From Kurthia sibirica (lineage in GTDB: Bacteria; Bacillota; Bacilli; Bacillales_A; Planococcaceae): DNA of 64,000 nucleotides. The position numbers and the translations under genes were made by a program. Positions 20,709 through 29,817 of the stretch are shown here, in pieces. The stretch is from contig NZ_QFVR01000004.1 in assembly GCF_003143975.1 (NCBI RefSeq), forward strand, positions 1 to 64,000, in the 5' to 3' direction. The first letter of the stretch is position 1, and each line of letters begins with the position of its first letter. Under the pieces are notes generated by a model that worked only from the letters and a program-made list of their open reading frames with translations, was not told the origin of the DNA and ran no database searches.

Positions 20709-20782
20709 TGTCCCAAAGGCGATTTGAACGCCCGACCTACAGCTTAGGAGGCTGTTGCTCTATCCAGCTGAGCTATTGAGAC
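20709..20782 (-). tRNA. tRNA-Arg (anticodon CCU)
   Basis: A 74-base cloverleaf: acceptor GTCTCAA with TTGGGAC and discriminator A, D-arm GCTC/GAGC, anticodon stem ACAGC/GCTGT with loop CTCCTAA, and T-arm GGGCG/CGCCT. CCA is not encoded. Reads AGG codons. Confidence 0.95.
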
Positions 20783-20843
20783 AGTTTATTACTATAATAA
20801 TTATAACCGTCACCTCTATTATTTTCAAGTTCTCTTCAAAGAA

Positions 20844-20882
20844 AAAGAAGTCATCTCCACATAAAGTAGCTATGACTTCTTT
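20844..20882 (-). terminator. Intrinsic terminator after sstT
   Basis: An 11-bp stem (AAAGAAGTCAT with ATGACTTCTTT) and a T-rich tail TTTCTTT on the minus strand. Confidence 0.75.
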
Positions 20883-20898
20883 CTATTCAAATGTAAAA

Positions 20899-22116
20899 TT
20901 AGTTTTTCACAGCTTCTTTACGCTCATTTGCATATTCTGCTGCTGCTGTAAATACAACATCAGAAGAAGAATTTAACGCAGTTTCAAATGAATCTTGCAC
21001 GACACTAATAACATAACCAACACCGATAATTTGCATAGCGACATCCGCTGGAATACCGATTAATCCACAAGCTAACGGGATTAATAATAATGATCCACCT
21101 GGGACACCTGAAGCACCTGCTGCTGATACTGCTGCCACTACCATTAAAATAATGGCTGTTGGAATATCTACATTAATGTTTAATGTATAGGCTGCTGATA
21201 ATGTTAAAACAGAGATTGTAACAGCTGCACCTGCCATATTGATTGTTGCGCCTAATGGAATCGATACAGCATATGTATCTTTGTTTAAGCCTAATTTTTC
21301 ACTTAATCTCATATTGATTGGAATATTAGCACCGGAACTTCTAGTGAAAAATGCTGTAATACCACTCTCTTTAATAGTCGTAAATACAAGCGGATATGGA
21401 TTTCTTCTAGTAGCAACGAAAACAATTAATGGATTGACTACTAAAGCAATAAATAACATAGACCCGACTAAAATAATAATCAGCGTACCATATTCTTTTA
21501 ATGCATTAAAACCATTGCTCGAAATTGCATCAAACACAATACCGACTATACCAATAGGTGCTAAGCTGATCACCCATTGTACAACTTTTGTGACTGCTTC
21601 TGCTGAGTTATTAATAAATGTTTTTGTTGAATCATTTGCTTTTTTGAAGGCGAAACCTAAAACGATTGCCCAAGCTAAAATACCGATATAATTTGCTGAA
21701 AGTAATGCATCTACTGGATTTGCAACAATATTTTGTAGTAGTGTCTGCATAACTTCCCACACATTTTGTGGAGGCGCAATATCTGTTACACTCTCTTTTA
21801 AAGTTAGTTTAACTGGGAATAACTTACTTGCAATAACACCGACTGTTCCAGCCAGCAATGTCCCAACTGCGTACAATACTAATACTGTTTTCATATTTGT
21901 TTTCGTACCTGCGGTATGGCTTGAAATAGCTTGTAATACAAGGACAAAAACAAGAATGGGTGCGACCGCTTTTAGGGCGCTAATAAACAGTGTCCCTAGC
22001 ATGGCAATTGCAGATGCCTTGGGCGCTACAACCGCTAAAATTACACCGATTATAATACCGACAATAATACGACCTACTAAGCTCGAATCATTCCATTTTT
22101 TAATTAATTTACTCAT
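20899..22116 (-). CDS. sstT: Serine/threonine:Na+ symporter SstT
   Basis: A 405-residue membrane protein of the dicarboxylate/amino acid:cation symporter family. It has about eight helices plus re-entrant loops, with the serine-rich motif AFFTRSSGANIPIN (about 275-288) and the NMAGAA sodium/substrate motif at about 310. The C-terminal VVQDSFETALNSSSDV is typical of SstT rather than glutamate carriers. It imports serine and threonine with sodium. Monocistronic, with its own terminator. Confidence 0.92.
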   Translation of the reverse strand: MSKLIKKWNDSSLVGRIIVGIIIGVILAVVAPKASAIAMLGTLFISALKAVAPILVFVLVLQAISSHTAGTKTNMKTVLVLYAVGTLLAGTVGVIASKLFPVKLTLKESVTDIAPPQNVWEVMQTLLQNIVANPVDALLSANYIGILAWAIVLGFAFKKANDSTKTFINNSAEAVTKVVQWVISLAPIGIVGIVFDAISSNGFNALKEYGTLIIILVGSMLFIALVVNPLIVFVATRRNPYPLVFTTIKESGITAFFTRSSGANIPINMRLSEKLGLNKDTYAVSIPLGATINMAGAAVTISVLTLSAAYTLNINVDIPTAIILMVVAAVSAAGASGVPGGSLLLIPLACGLIGIPADVAMQIIGVGYVISVVQDSFETALNSSSDVVFTAAAEYANERKEAVKN

Positions 22117-22592
22117 AAAGTAATTCCCCCATCAACAAAGTATAATTTCAATATAATTACGGATTCCATTGGAGAAAACACTCTGTACCCTCCATAAACA
22201 CATTCTATCATATAATTCATATATAAAGTGACTATTATATAATATTTATGTAATTGAAACCGTTTTCATTTATTGATTCCATAAAATATACCATATATCC
22301 CTTTTAGTTGATAGACTAAATTTTCGATAATCATTATATTGAAGTTTTTTATTTCTAAATTACTATTTCACGATTTTATTTTTTCATATTTTAAAAAAAG
22401 TGACCTCATCGCTATTAAACGATACAATATGCTATACAAAAAAATATAGGCATTTAGTCTTTCTATCTTTTTTTCAAATTTAGTTCAAATGTATTTTATT
22501 CGACTACATAAGAAAATAGTCACAAAAAATACACCATTTATAAACAATATAGTGTTACTATAGTTTCGAATCTAATTTTCAGGGGTGAGAAT
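22117..22592. other. AT-rich intergenic region between sstT and hemAT
   Basis: A 476-base divergent spacer. A weak sigma-A-like pair (TTTATA, 16 bases, TATAGT) lies about 40 bases before hemAT. No sigma-D-type GCCGATAA motif, usual for chemotaxis genes, was found. Confidence 0.4.
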
Positions 22593-23885
22593 ATGTTGTT
22601 CACAAAAAATCGTACAGAGAAAAAAACAATTGTCATTTCACAAGATCATGTCGGCTTATTCATTAGCGAACCAACCTTACTAACGCAGTTAACAATTATT
22701 GACTTGCAAAAGAAAGATCTTGCAAATATACGCTATTTACAACCCTATGTTAAAGAACAAATCGCTATGATTGTTACTCAATTCTATGATGCAATTGGGA
22801 CTATACCACAGTTGAAAAATATTATTGAAGAGCATAGTCATGTTGATCGTTTACGTGAAACACTATCACATGCCATTCAACAAATGTTTGACGGTAAAAT
22901 CGACAGCGCTTATATAGATGTTCGCAAACGTGTTGCACGCGTTCATGTTCACATAGGCCTAGAACCAAAATGGTATTTGGCTGCTTTTTTAAAAATCCAA
23001 CAAGCCCTACACTCTATTGTTTGGACAATAGATTTACCTGCTTCACAACGAAATGACATGATTCAAGCGATTAGTAAAATTTGTAATTTTGAGCAACAAC
23101 TCGTTCTGGAGGAGTATGAATTATTCTCCCAACAACTTGCCCATAAACTACAAGAAGATTTACACCAACGAGTACGTGAAGACCTAGGAGCCATCTCAAG
23201 CAATTTAGAATTTCAATCGATTAATACTGCCAATGCTATTTCCGAGCTAGTCGCAAGTTCGCAAGAAGTTGATGACTTCATCAAAACTTCCATTAAAGGC
23301 TCTGAAAAAACAAAATCAGCCTCACAAGAAGGTTTTACTAAAATGACGCAGTTACGTCACGACACAGCGAAAATTAATAATAGAACCGCTGAAATGTCTG
23401 GAATGATCCAATCATTAAACGAATCATCTATTGAAATTAAAGCAGTCATTGAAATTGTCAAAACAATTGCCAATCAAACAAATTTACTAGCATTGAACTC
23501 CGCTATTGAAGCTGCTCGTGCCGGTACACATGGTAAAGGTTTTGCCGTTGTTGCACACGAAGTACGAAAACTTGCAGAATTAACAAAGGAATCTGCCGAT
23601 CAAATCGCTCTACTCATCGATCAATCAAATCAACAAACCGTTCAAGTTGTCAATGAAATCCAAGTTGTTCAAAAACTCGTGACAGCTGGTGAAACACAAC
23701 AAAAAGAACTCGCAGTTGCCTTTGAAACGATTTCTTCTCATATTGAAGATACAATCATGGACTTTGGCTCTGTCAGCGAACAAGTTTCAACGCTCGCCTC
23801 TGTCATCACAATGATGTCCACATCTTCAGATGAATTACAAAATACAGCAAGTGAACTAGATGGTACAATTAAAGATTTTAAGTAA
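22593..23885 (+). CDS. hemAT: Heme-based aerotaxis transducer (globin-coupled sensor)
   Basis: A soluble oxygen sensor that signals to the chemotaxis kinase CheA. The N-terminal globin domain (about 1-180) carries the proximal heme histidine H118 in [12 protein letters not shown]. The C-terminal half is a coiled-coil methyl-accepting domain with the highly conserved hairpin tip [16 protein letters not shown] at about 290-310. No transmembrane segment is present. 430 residues against 432 in B. subtilis HemAT. The ATG follows AGGGGTG. It stands alone with its own terminator. Confidence 0.95.
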   Translation: MLFTKNRTEKKTIVISQDHVGLFISEPTLLTQLTIIDLQKKDLANIRYLQPYVKEQIAMIVTQFYDAIGTIPQLKNIIEEHSHVDRLRETLSHAIQQMFDGKIDSAYIDVRKRVARVHVHIGLEPKWYLAAFLKIQQALHSIVWTIDLPASQRNDMIQAISKICNFEQQLVLEEYELFSQQLAHKLQEDLHQRVREDLGAISSNLEFQSINTANAISELVASSQEVDDFIKTSIKGSEKTKSASQEGFTKMTQLRHDTAKINNRTAEMSGMIQSLNESSIEIKAVIEIVKTIANQTNLLALNSAIEAARAGTHGKGFAVVAHEVRKLAELTKESADQIALLIDQSNQQTVQVVNEIQVVQKLVTAGETQQKELAVAFETISSHIEDTIMDFGSVSEQVSTLASVITMMSTSSDELQNTASELDGTIKDFK

Positions 23886-23896
23886 GGCATACTATG

Positions 23897-23944
23897 AAAA
23901 ATGACCCTTTATGAATTCTAAAAATTCACAAAGGGTCATTTTTT
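23897..23944. terminator. Bidirectional terminator between hemAT and mqo
   Basis: A long stem (AAAAATGACCCTTT with AAAGGGTCATTTTT, plus an inner GAATT/AATTC) with T-runs both ways, serving the two convergent genes. Confidence 0.85.
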
Positions 23945-23952
23945 ATTAGTGA

Positions 23953-25431
23953 TTAATCATGTAAATGTAAAGATTTAGTAGAAGCTGCATGAAGTTCATT
24001 AAATAAAGCTTCATTATCAACTAATTTTTGTCCGTATGACGGGATCATTTCTTTAATTTTTGATTCCCAAGCTGGCATTTCTGCTGGGAAACATTTGCTC
24101 ATAACATCAAGCATGGCTGTTACTGCAGTAGAAGCACCTGGTGATGCTCCAAGTAAAGCAGCTACAGAACCATCTTGTGATGTGATTACTTCGGTACCGA
24201 ATTGTAAAGTACCTTTACCTTTATCTGTATCTTTAATTACTTGAACACGTTGACCAGCGGTTACAGCATGCCAGTCTGAAGTTTTAGCATTAGGAATGAA
24301 ATCACGTAGTTCTTCAACACGTTTTTCATGGCTTAGCATCACTTGTTGTACTAAATATTTAGTAAGCGACATCTCTTTAGCGCCACAAGCTAACATTGTG
24401 AATACATTATTTGGTTTCACTGAGTTAATTAAATCCATATTAGAACCTGATTTTAGGAACTTAGGAGAGAATCCACCAAATGGACCGAATAATAATGATT
24501 TTTTACCATCGATGAAGCGAGTATCTAAGTGAGGTACTGACATTGGTGGAGCACCGACTGCCGCTTTACCATACACTTTTGCATGATGTTGCTCAACAAT
24601 TTCTTGATTATTACATACTAAGAAAATCCCACTTACAGGGAATCCACCGACATGTTTACTTTCAGGAATACCTGTTTTTTGTAGTAAACGAAGGCTGCCA
24701 CCACCTGCACCTAAGAAGACAAATTTAGCTGTATGATAAGCAATCTTACCATCTTCACTCTTCACTTTAATTTCCCAACGACCATCATCTGTACGTTTAA
24801 TATTTTGGACGCCATGATTATAGTTTACTTCTACGTCTTGTTTTTCAAGACTTTCCATTAACATGCGTGTTAATGCACCAAAGTTTACATCTGTACCTGA
24901 ATTGATTTTTGTTGCCGCAATTTTATCGCTAGGATTGCGACCTTCCATCATAATCGGTAACCATTCTTTTAACACTGCAGGGTCTTCAGAGAATTCCATA
25001 CCTGAAAATAGGTGGTTAGCTGAAAGCGCTTCAACACGTTTTTTCAAGAATTCAATATCTTTTTCACCTTGTACCATACTCATATGAGGAATTGGCATAA
25101 TGAATTCTGAAGGGTTTTTAATTTTATTGTGATCAACTAAATAAGACCATAATTGACGAGATACTTGGAACTGTTCGTTGACATTAATCGCTTTTTTAAT
25201 GTCGACAGAACCATCTGCATTTTGTGGTGTGTAGTTTAACTCACAAAGTGCCGAGTGACCTGTACCAGCATTATTCCACTCATTTGAGCTTTCTTCGCCA
25301 GCTTTAGCTAATTTTTCAAAAACTTTAATATTCCATTCCGGAGTTAATTCTTTCAAAAGTGTGCCTAATGTTGCACTCATGATTCCGGCACCAATTAAGA
25401 TAACGTCTGTACTGTTAGTTTTGTTACTCAT
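23953..25431 (-). CDS. mqo: Malate:quinone oxidoreductase
   Basis: Membrane-associated FAD enzyme oxidising malate to oxaloacetate with quinone as acceptor, a TCA-cycle step independent of NAD. N-terminal FAD motif [39 protein letters not shown] is the family signature at about 50-70. 492 residues from the ATG at 25431. The ATG three codons earlier overlaps the ribosome site and is unlikely. Confidence 0.96.
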   Translation of the reverse strand: MSNKTNSTDVILIGAGIMSATLGTLLKELTPEWNIKVFEKLAKAGEESSNEWNNAGTGHSALCELNYTPQNADGSVDIKKAINVNEQFQVSRQLWSYLVDHNKIKNPSEFIMPIPHMSMVQGEKDIEFLKKRVEALSANHLFSGMEFSEDPAVLKEWLPIMMEGRNPSDKIAATKINSGTDVNFGALTRMLMESLEKQDVEVNYNHGVQNIKRTDDGRWEIKVKSEDGKIAYHTAKFVFLGAGGGSLRLLQKTGIPESKHVGGFPVSGIFLVCNNQEIVEQHHAKVYGKAAVGAPPMSVPHLDTRFIDGKKSLLFGPFGGFSPKFLKSGSNMDLINSVKPNNVFTMLACGAKEMSLTKYLVQQVMLSHEKRVEELRDFIPNAKTSDWHAVTAGQRVQVIKDTDKGKGTLQFGTEVITSQDGSVAALLGASPGASTAVTAMLDVMSKCFPAEMPAWESKIKEMIPSYGQKLVDNEALFNELHAASTKSLHLHD

Positions 25432-25550
25432 TATTACCATCCTTATATCTTAATATTTGCAGTAAGGCTGCAGATGCTTTGACAAAGGCCATTGCCCATG
25501 CGAAACCTGAATACACACCTTATCTGTATCAAAAATATCCTTATGTTAGT
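25432..25550 (-). promoter_or_regulatory. Long 5' leader of mqo
   Basis: A candidate extended -10 (TGCTACACT) lies about 115 bases before the mqo ATG. The leader between can form GGC-AATG-GCC and GCAG-CCTTA-CTGC hairpins. No known riboswitch class is recognised. The rest of the gap to 25728 shows nothing. Confidence 0.3.
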
Positions 25551-25728
25551 GTAGCATATTTACTAAAAGAATAAAATATGAACGAATCAAGTCAGCATTT
25601 CATTGTCAATTTTCAACAAAAATCATGTTTTACTTAGGAAATATCTTTAGTAGTGAGTAATTATAGTATTAGTTTAGGAAAGCGAAAACAGCTACCAATA
25701 GTCAAACAAAATTGTTAAATTCACTTCA

Positions 25729-26577
25729 TTATATAAGTAATTTTAAGAATTTTTCGAAATTTATACCAGCTTCTTTTGGCGTGTTACTAAGTGCTGTATC
25801 AGCTATTGCAGTTGAGATGAATTGCTCTGCTAGCGACAGCCCCTTTAATAGAGAGTCTCCGCGCATTATACTTCCCATCATAATAGAAGCAAATATATCC
25901 CCCGTACCAGAATAACTTTTACCATTGTATGCTGTAAAAAACGTTGCAATTTGTTCCCCATCAAAAAAAGCAGTCCCAATTTGCGAAGTAGCAGCGCTAT
26001 CTGAAGGTGGATGAATGCCTGTCATAATAATCTTTGCAGTCGTCAATTTTTGCAAGCGTTGCCCTATTTTCCTAATCATTGCCATATAGCCTTCTGCAGT
26101 TTGTTCTTTTGCCAAGTCATCATAGTTTAAACCGCTTAGTAAGCAACTTTCAGTCACATTTGGTGTGATGACTGTCGCTTCACTCACTAACGCCTTCATG
26201 CGTGCTAATAACGACGGTGTAAAGAATGTATATGCTTTTCCATCGTCCCCCATTACTGGATCAACGAGCAACACCGTATCCGCATGACGAAATTTTTCCA
26301 AAAAGCTAAAAATATGATTGATTTGCTCTTCCCCTGTGACAAACCCTGTATAAATACCTTCAAATGAAACATCCATTTTTGACCATTCATTTTCAAAATG
26401 ATGCATTTTATTTGTTAAATCCTCGCAAAAAAAGCTGCTATAACCAGTTTGCGATGTCAAAATCGCCGTTGGTAAGGGTACGGCTTGTGTTTGCATGACC
26501 GACAAAATCGGTATCGCAACTGTTAACGAACATTTACCAAAAGATGATAAATCCTGTATTACCGCTACTTTCTTCAT
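25729..26577 (-). CDS. Pyridoxal/pyridoxine kinase-like enzyme (PdxY/PfkB family)
   Basis: A 282-residue ribokinase-superfamily enzyme. MKKVAVIQDLSSFGKCSLTVAIPILSVM matches the PdxY N-terminus (substrate and vitamin contact), DPVMGDDGK (about 125-133) is the PdxK/PdxY motif, and NGKSYSGTGDIFASIM holds the anion hole and catalytic aspartate. It likely phosphorylates pyridoxal in B6 salvage. The ATG at 26577 follows CGGAGGT; a 20-codon upstream extension lacks a ribosome site and crosses a terminator. Confidence 0.85.
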   Translation of the reverse strand: MKKVAVIQDLSSFGKCSLTVAIPILSVMQTQAVPLPTAILTSQTGYSSFFCEDLTNKMHHFENEWSKMDVSFEGIYTGFVTGEEQINHIFSFLEKFRHADTVLLVDPVMGDDGKAYTFFTPSLLARMKALVSEATVITPNVTESCLLSGLNYDDLAKEQTAEGYMAMIRKIGQRLQKLTTAKIIMTGIHPPSDSAATSQIGTAFFDGEQIATFFTAYNGKSYSGTGDIFASIMMGSIMRGDSLLKGLSLAEQFISTAIADTALSNTPKEAGINFEKFLKLLI

Positions 26578-26618
26578 ACATACCTCCGAAATAATTTGTT
26601 TTTCTTCTAGTATACAAA

Positions 26619-26655
26619 AAGAACTTACTTCTAACAAAGCTAGAAATAAGTTCTT
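26619..26655 (-). terminator. Intrinsic terminator after the 69-aa zinc-ribbon gene
   Basis: A stem of about 15 bp (AAGAACTTA...TAAGTTCTT with inner TTCTA/TAGAA) followed by TTTTTG on the minus strand. Confidence 0.8.
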
Positions 26656-26666
26656 GAGTTAATTAT

Positions 26667-26876
26667 TTATCTTGATTCTTTTGGTGGTTGGCAAACATCA
26701 CATTTACGTTGATTATTGTTTTTAAATTTAGTAAATGTTTTTTCGAAGTTTGTCCCACAAGCACATTTAAAAAGAAGTTTTTGAGAAAAGCCATGGTATT
26801 CAGTAGAGAGTAATTTACTTTCTGAATTCTTTTCTACGAATTCTCTGATTTTTGAGTATGTCCATCTTTTGTTCAT
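26667..26876 (-). CDS. Small zinc-ribbon protein of the phage/homing-endonuclease-associated type
   Basis: A 69-residue basic protein. A helix (TYSKIREFVEKNSES) and KLLSTEYHGFSQKLLFKCACG lead to a treble-clef-like metal site, C38-x-C40...C59-x2-C62. This layout resembles the short repeat domain found in phage proteins and beside homing endonuclease domains, but no nuclease is attached. The ATG follows GGAGGTG with good spacing, and a dedicated terminator follows, so it looks like a real single-gene unit. A nucleic-acid-binding role is a guess. Confidence 0.7.
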   Translation of the reverse strand: MNKRWTYSKIREFVEKNSESKLLSTEYHGFSQKLLFKCACGTNFEKTFTKFKNNNQRKCDVCQPPKESR

Positions 26877-27066
26877 TGTTAAGCACCTCCATAATTTGGG
26901 TTTTGCGGAGGCTTGGAGTAGCATTCCACATACATGTCATTAAGCTACTTATTATACCACGCCTCCTATGAAGTTAGTATAAGTTTTTCAACTTACACTT
27001 TAGAAACACAGTAAAACAGCGAATTACATATAAAACCTACCGATGACTACAAATGATAGATGCAAA

Positions 27067-27112
27067 AAACCTCGTCTAGTTACACCTTTTAATAGGATAC
27101 TAGACGAGGTTT
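27067..27112 (-). terminator. Intrinsic terminator after the siderophore-binding gene
   Basis: A perfect 14-bp stem (AAACCTCGTCTAGT and complement) with TTTTTT following on the minus strand. Confidence 0.85.
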
Positions 27113-27123
27113 ATTCAGTTAAG

Positions 27124-28038
27124 TTAGTTTAAAAAATTCTCTTTAAACACTTCAAGCTGGTGATCAACAGCAATTGGATCATTGAACATGAAGGCATAAC
27201 CATTTGCTTCAATAACATGGCCTTTTTTCACAGCTGGAATATTTTTATACGATTTTGTATTTTGGAATGTATTATTTTGATCGGCATACTTACTAATCAC
27301 TACATAATCACCAATATAATCGCCAATAACTTCTTGTGATAATGAGAAATAACCATCTTTAGCAGTTGCTTTTTTCACCTTATCTTGCATTTTCAAACCT
27401 AAAGCTTGATAGAGAACTTCTGTACCGCGACCCCATGCATCACCAAATACGGACATTTCTTTACCATAAGCTTCTAATACTGTAACAGTCGCATCTTCAC
27501 CAATTTTAGCTTTAATTTCTTTGCCTAAAGCTGCTGAATTTGTTTTATAATCATCAACCCATTTTTGTGCCTCTGCTTCTTTCCCTACTAGGCGACCAAA
27601 CTCAATATGTTGCTCCATATAATCTAATTTATTATATGTGACAGATACTGTTGGTGCGATTTTTTTCAATTTATTTAGTGTTTTAGATGTACTTGGTGCC
27701 ACGATTAAATCAGGTTCTAAGGCACTAATTTTTTCAATATCATCTTCTGAAACAATCTCCACACCTTTTAACTCTTTATCATACAACGGGCTTTTCGTAG
27801 TCCATTCTTCAACACCTACTAATGGTATTCCCAATGCAATGAAATTGCCGCCATTCGTTAAAGCAACTACACGCTTTGGATTTGCAGGAACCTGCATATC
27901 CCCAGTTTCTGATTTATATGTGACCATCTTCGGCGAATCGTTATTAGCCGAAGCCTTAGTATCTTTTTCTTCTTTATTTCCACAGGCACTAATGATCATA
28001 ACAAGTGCTAACAGCAGAATTACTAATGATTTTTTCAC
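27124..28038 (-). CDS. Iron-siderophore ABC transporter substrate-binding lipoprotein
   Basis: A 304-residue extracytoplasmic solute receptor. The signal peptide MKKSLVILLLALVMIISAC ends in a lipobox, with lipidation at C19, followed by a Ser/Asn-rich linker. The periplasmic-binding fold of type III (FecB/FhuD class) includes NPKRVVAL, LEPDLIVAPS and a long inter-lobe helix. Start is GTG behind GGAGGA. A Fur box lies upstream. No permease or ATPase gene is adjacent, so it must work with a transporter encoded elsewhere; the siderophore is unknown. Confidence 0.9.
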   Translation of the reverse strand: MKKSLVILLLALVMIISACGNKEEKDTKASANNDSPKMVTYKSETGDMQVPANPKRVVALTNGGNFIALGIPLVGVEEWTTKSPLYDKELKGVEIVSEDDIEKISALEPDLIVAPSTSKTLNKLKKIAPTVSVTYNKLDYMEQHIEFGRLVGKEAEAQKWVDDYKTNSAALGKEIKAKIGEDATVTVLEAYGKEMSVFGDAWGRGTEVLYQALGLKMQDKVKKATAKDGYFSLSQEVIGDYIGDYVVISKYADQNNTFQNTKSYKNIPAVKKGHVIEANGYAFMFNDPIAVDHQLEVFKENFLN

Positions 28039-28071
28039 GAGTCCAATTCCTCCTACAATTAAATGATTAAA

Positions 28072-28092
28072 TGAGAGTGATTATCACTTTCA
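28072..28092 (-). promoter_or_regulatory. Fur box
   Basis: GAGAGTGATTATCACTTTC is a near-perfect inverted repeat of the GATAATGATWATCATTATC class, 34 bases upstream of the GTG start of the siderophore-binding lipoprotein gene. Iron repression by Fur is expected. Confidence 0.8.
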
Positions 28093-28193
28093 ATTACAAG
28101 TGTATTATTTACTGGAGTTTTTGTAAATGGATTTTTGCGTAATGATTTTGACGATTTTTCTACTATATTAATAGGAAGAACTTCATTTTTTTC

Positions 28194-28910
28194 TTAACAG
28201 CGGACATGTTTTCTTTTAAATCCAATGCGTCCGTTATCGATATTTTTTTCAATCGTTGCCACTGCTGAAATAGTTGTCGCTCTCCCATCAGATTTTACAA
28301 TGTTGATGTTACCTATCTCTTTAGCAATAGCTAAAGCTTCTTTATGCAAAGGTTTAAAGGATACTCCAACTGTATGAATAAAATTATTCATAGCTAATTT
28401 TGTGCGTAACGGCTGCTCATGAACTTCATCTTTTATCGTATCTAACATGCCCTTCAGTTTTAGCATATCAAAATATTCATCTTTTTGATTACCCAACATC
28501 CAACAATAGCAACTCCAGCCAGCCGACATCAATAATTCATCACTACTCGCTATCCAACAGTCAGAAATTTCTTGCCCTAGTGGTGATTCGGCAAGTGTGA
28601 CTGCGACAACAAAGTCAGAAATCATATAAAAATAAGCGCCTTCCATCCAACGATTAAAATCTTCAGCTGTCATGTTTTTTGCATCGGCAATAACTCCAGC
28701 AAAATACATGGCATCATAATTACCGGTAGCATACAGTTGTTCCGCGAGTGATTGATTAATGTGAATCTCCTTTTTCATAGGCTTCATCGCACCAGTAGCC
28801 ACACCAAAAAGCGGCTCTTGTGCACCATTCGACATATATATTTTCTTCGATCTGTCCTTACCCAATATCGCTAATTCCGCCATCACCTGTTCAAAATTCA
28901 ACAACAACAC
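28194..28910 (-). CDS. DNA alkylation repair protein (AlkD-like HEAT-repeat family)
   Basis: An all-helical protein of about 235 residues resembling the COG4912 alkylpurine glycosylase family: YFAGVIADAKNMTAEDFNRWM, YMISDFVVAVTLAESPLG and WSCYCWMLG form successive HEAT-like helices. It would excise alkylated purines without base flipping, if the activity is conserved. The start is ambiguous: GTG at 28910 is crowded against the ribosome site GGGAG, and one of the next TTG codons (to 28901) is more likely. The C-terminus ends in a basic KRKHVRC tail. Confidence 0.75.
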   Translation of the reverse strand: MLLLNFEQVMAELAILGKDRSKKIYMSNGAQEPLFGVATGAMKPMKKEIHINQSLAEQLYATGNYDAMYFAGVIADAKNMTAEDFNRWMEGAYFYMISDFVVAVTLAESPLGQEISDCWIASSDELLMSAGWSCYCWMLGNQKDEYFDMLKLKGMLDTIKDEVHEQPLRTKLAMNNFIHTVGVSFKPLHKEALAIAKEIGNINIVKSDGRATTISAVATIEKNIDNGRIGFKRKHVRC

Positions 28911-28999
28911 TCCCTACCGTATTAGTTAACACTAGTATACTTCATCCAAACAAAATAAACCGCCTAGCTATCAGGCTATTCCCTCTCTTTCCTTGTACG

Positions 29000-29745
29000 C
29001 GATTAAATATTTCCCTTTCATATGAATGAGCGTCACGAGCTAGAGAAAAATCGCGCTTTTAAAGTTAAATTTTATCGTAAACGGGTGTTACTTACCGCTT
29101 GACTCGGTTTACTTACCGCTTGAACCAGCTAGTTTCGATTACTCCCTTAATCGCGGCGATAATATTCGTTATCATGTGATTTTTCACGCGAACAATGACG
29201 ATGATTTGATTTAAAAGTGATATTTTTAACTTATACAGGTGTTACTTACCGCTTGACTCGATTTACTTACCGCTTGACCTCATTTACTTACCGCTTGACC
29301 TCATTTACTTACCGCTTGGCCTCATTTACTTACCGCTTGACCCGATTTACTTACCGCTTGACCCGGTTTACTTACAGCTTGACCCGATTTACTTACAGCT
29401 TGACCCAGCTAGCTTCGATTACTCCCTTAATCGCGGCGATAATATTCGTTATCATGTGATTTTTCACGCGAACAATGACGATGGTTTGATTTAAAAGTGA
29501 TATTTTTAACTTATACAGGTGTTACTTACCGCTTGACCTCATTTACTTACCGGTTGGCTCGATTTACTTACCGGTTAGCTCGATTTACTTACCGCTTGAC
29601 CCGATTTACTTACCGCTTGACCCGATTTACTTACCGCTTGACTCGATTTACTTACCGCTTGACCCGGTTTACTTACCGCTTGACCCGATTTACTTACCGC
29701 TTGACCTCATTTACTTACCGCTTGACCCGATTTATGGAGGAATGA
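29000..29745 (+). repeat. Modular repeat locus 1: three leader plus 21-bp tandem-array modules
   Basis: Three modules lie in tandem. Each is a leader of about 100-115 bp followed by head-to-tail 21-bp units with consensus TTTACTTACC + GCTTGACCCGA. Arrays: 2 units (about 29087-29128), 8 units (about 29241-29407) and 10 units (about 29520-29731). The leaders at 29127-29240 and 29407-29520 differ at only about two positions, so module 2 and 3 leaders are a 280-bp-spaced duplication. Units vary mainly at GCTTGA/GGTTGG and CCCGA/CTCGA/CCTCA. Leader hairpins: CGATTA/TAATCG, GATAA/TTATC, GTGA/TCAC. There are no spacers, so this is not CRISPR. Confidence 0.9.
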
Positions 29746-29817
29746 TGTGAAATCCTTTATGATTTTATTTAAAAGGCATATACTGATAGATGAAGATAAT
29801 AGAAGGGAATGATTTAG

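Noticed and set aside
29217-29459. Open frames across the repeats as protein genes
   Set aside because: No ribosome site precedes the GTG start; the frame is open only because the unit length is a multiple of three. Kept as a low-interest finding, not annotated as CDS.
29127-29520. Insertion sequence or MITE at repeat locus 1
   Set aside because: No transposase, no terminal inverted repeats bounding the modules and no target-site duplication could be seen; the 280-bp-spaced duplication fits unequal recombination.
29217-29745. Arrays of 21-bp repeats as a CRISPR array
   Set aside because: Units are directly abutting with no spacers, are too short, and have no cas genes nearby.
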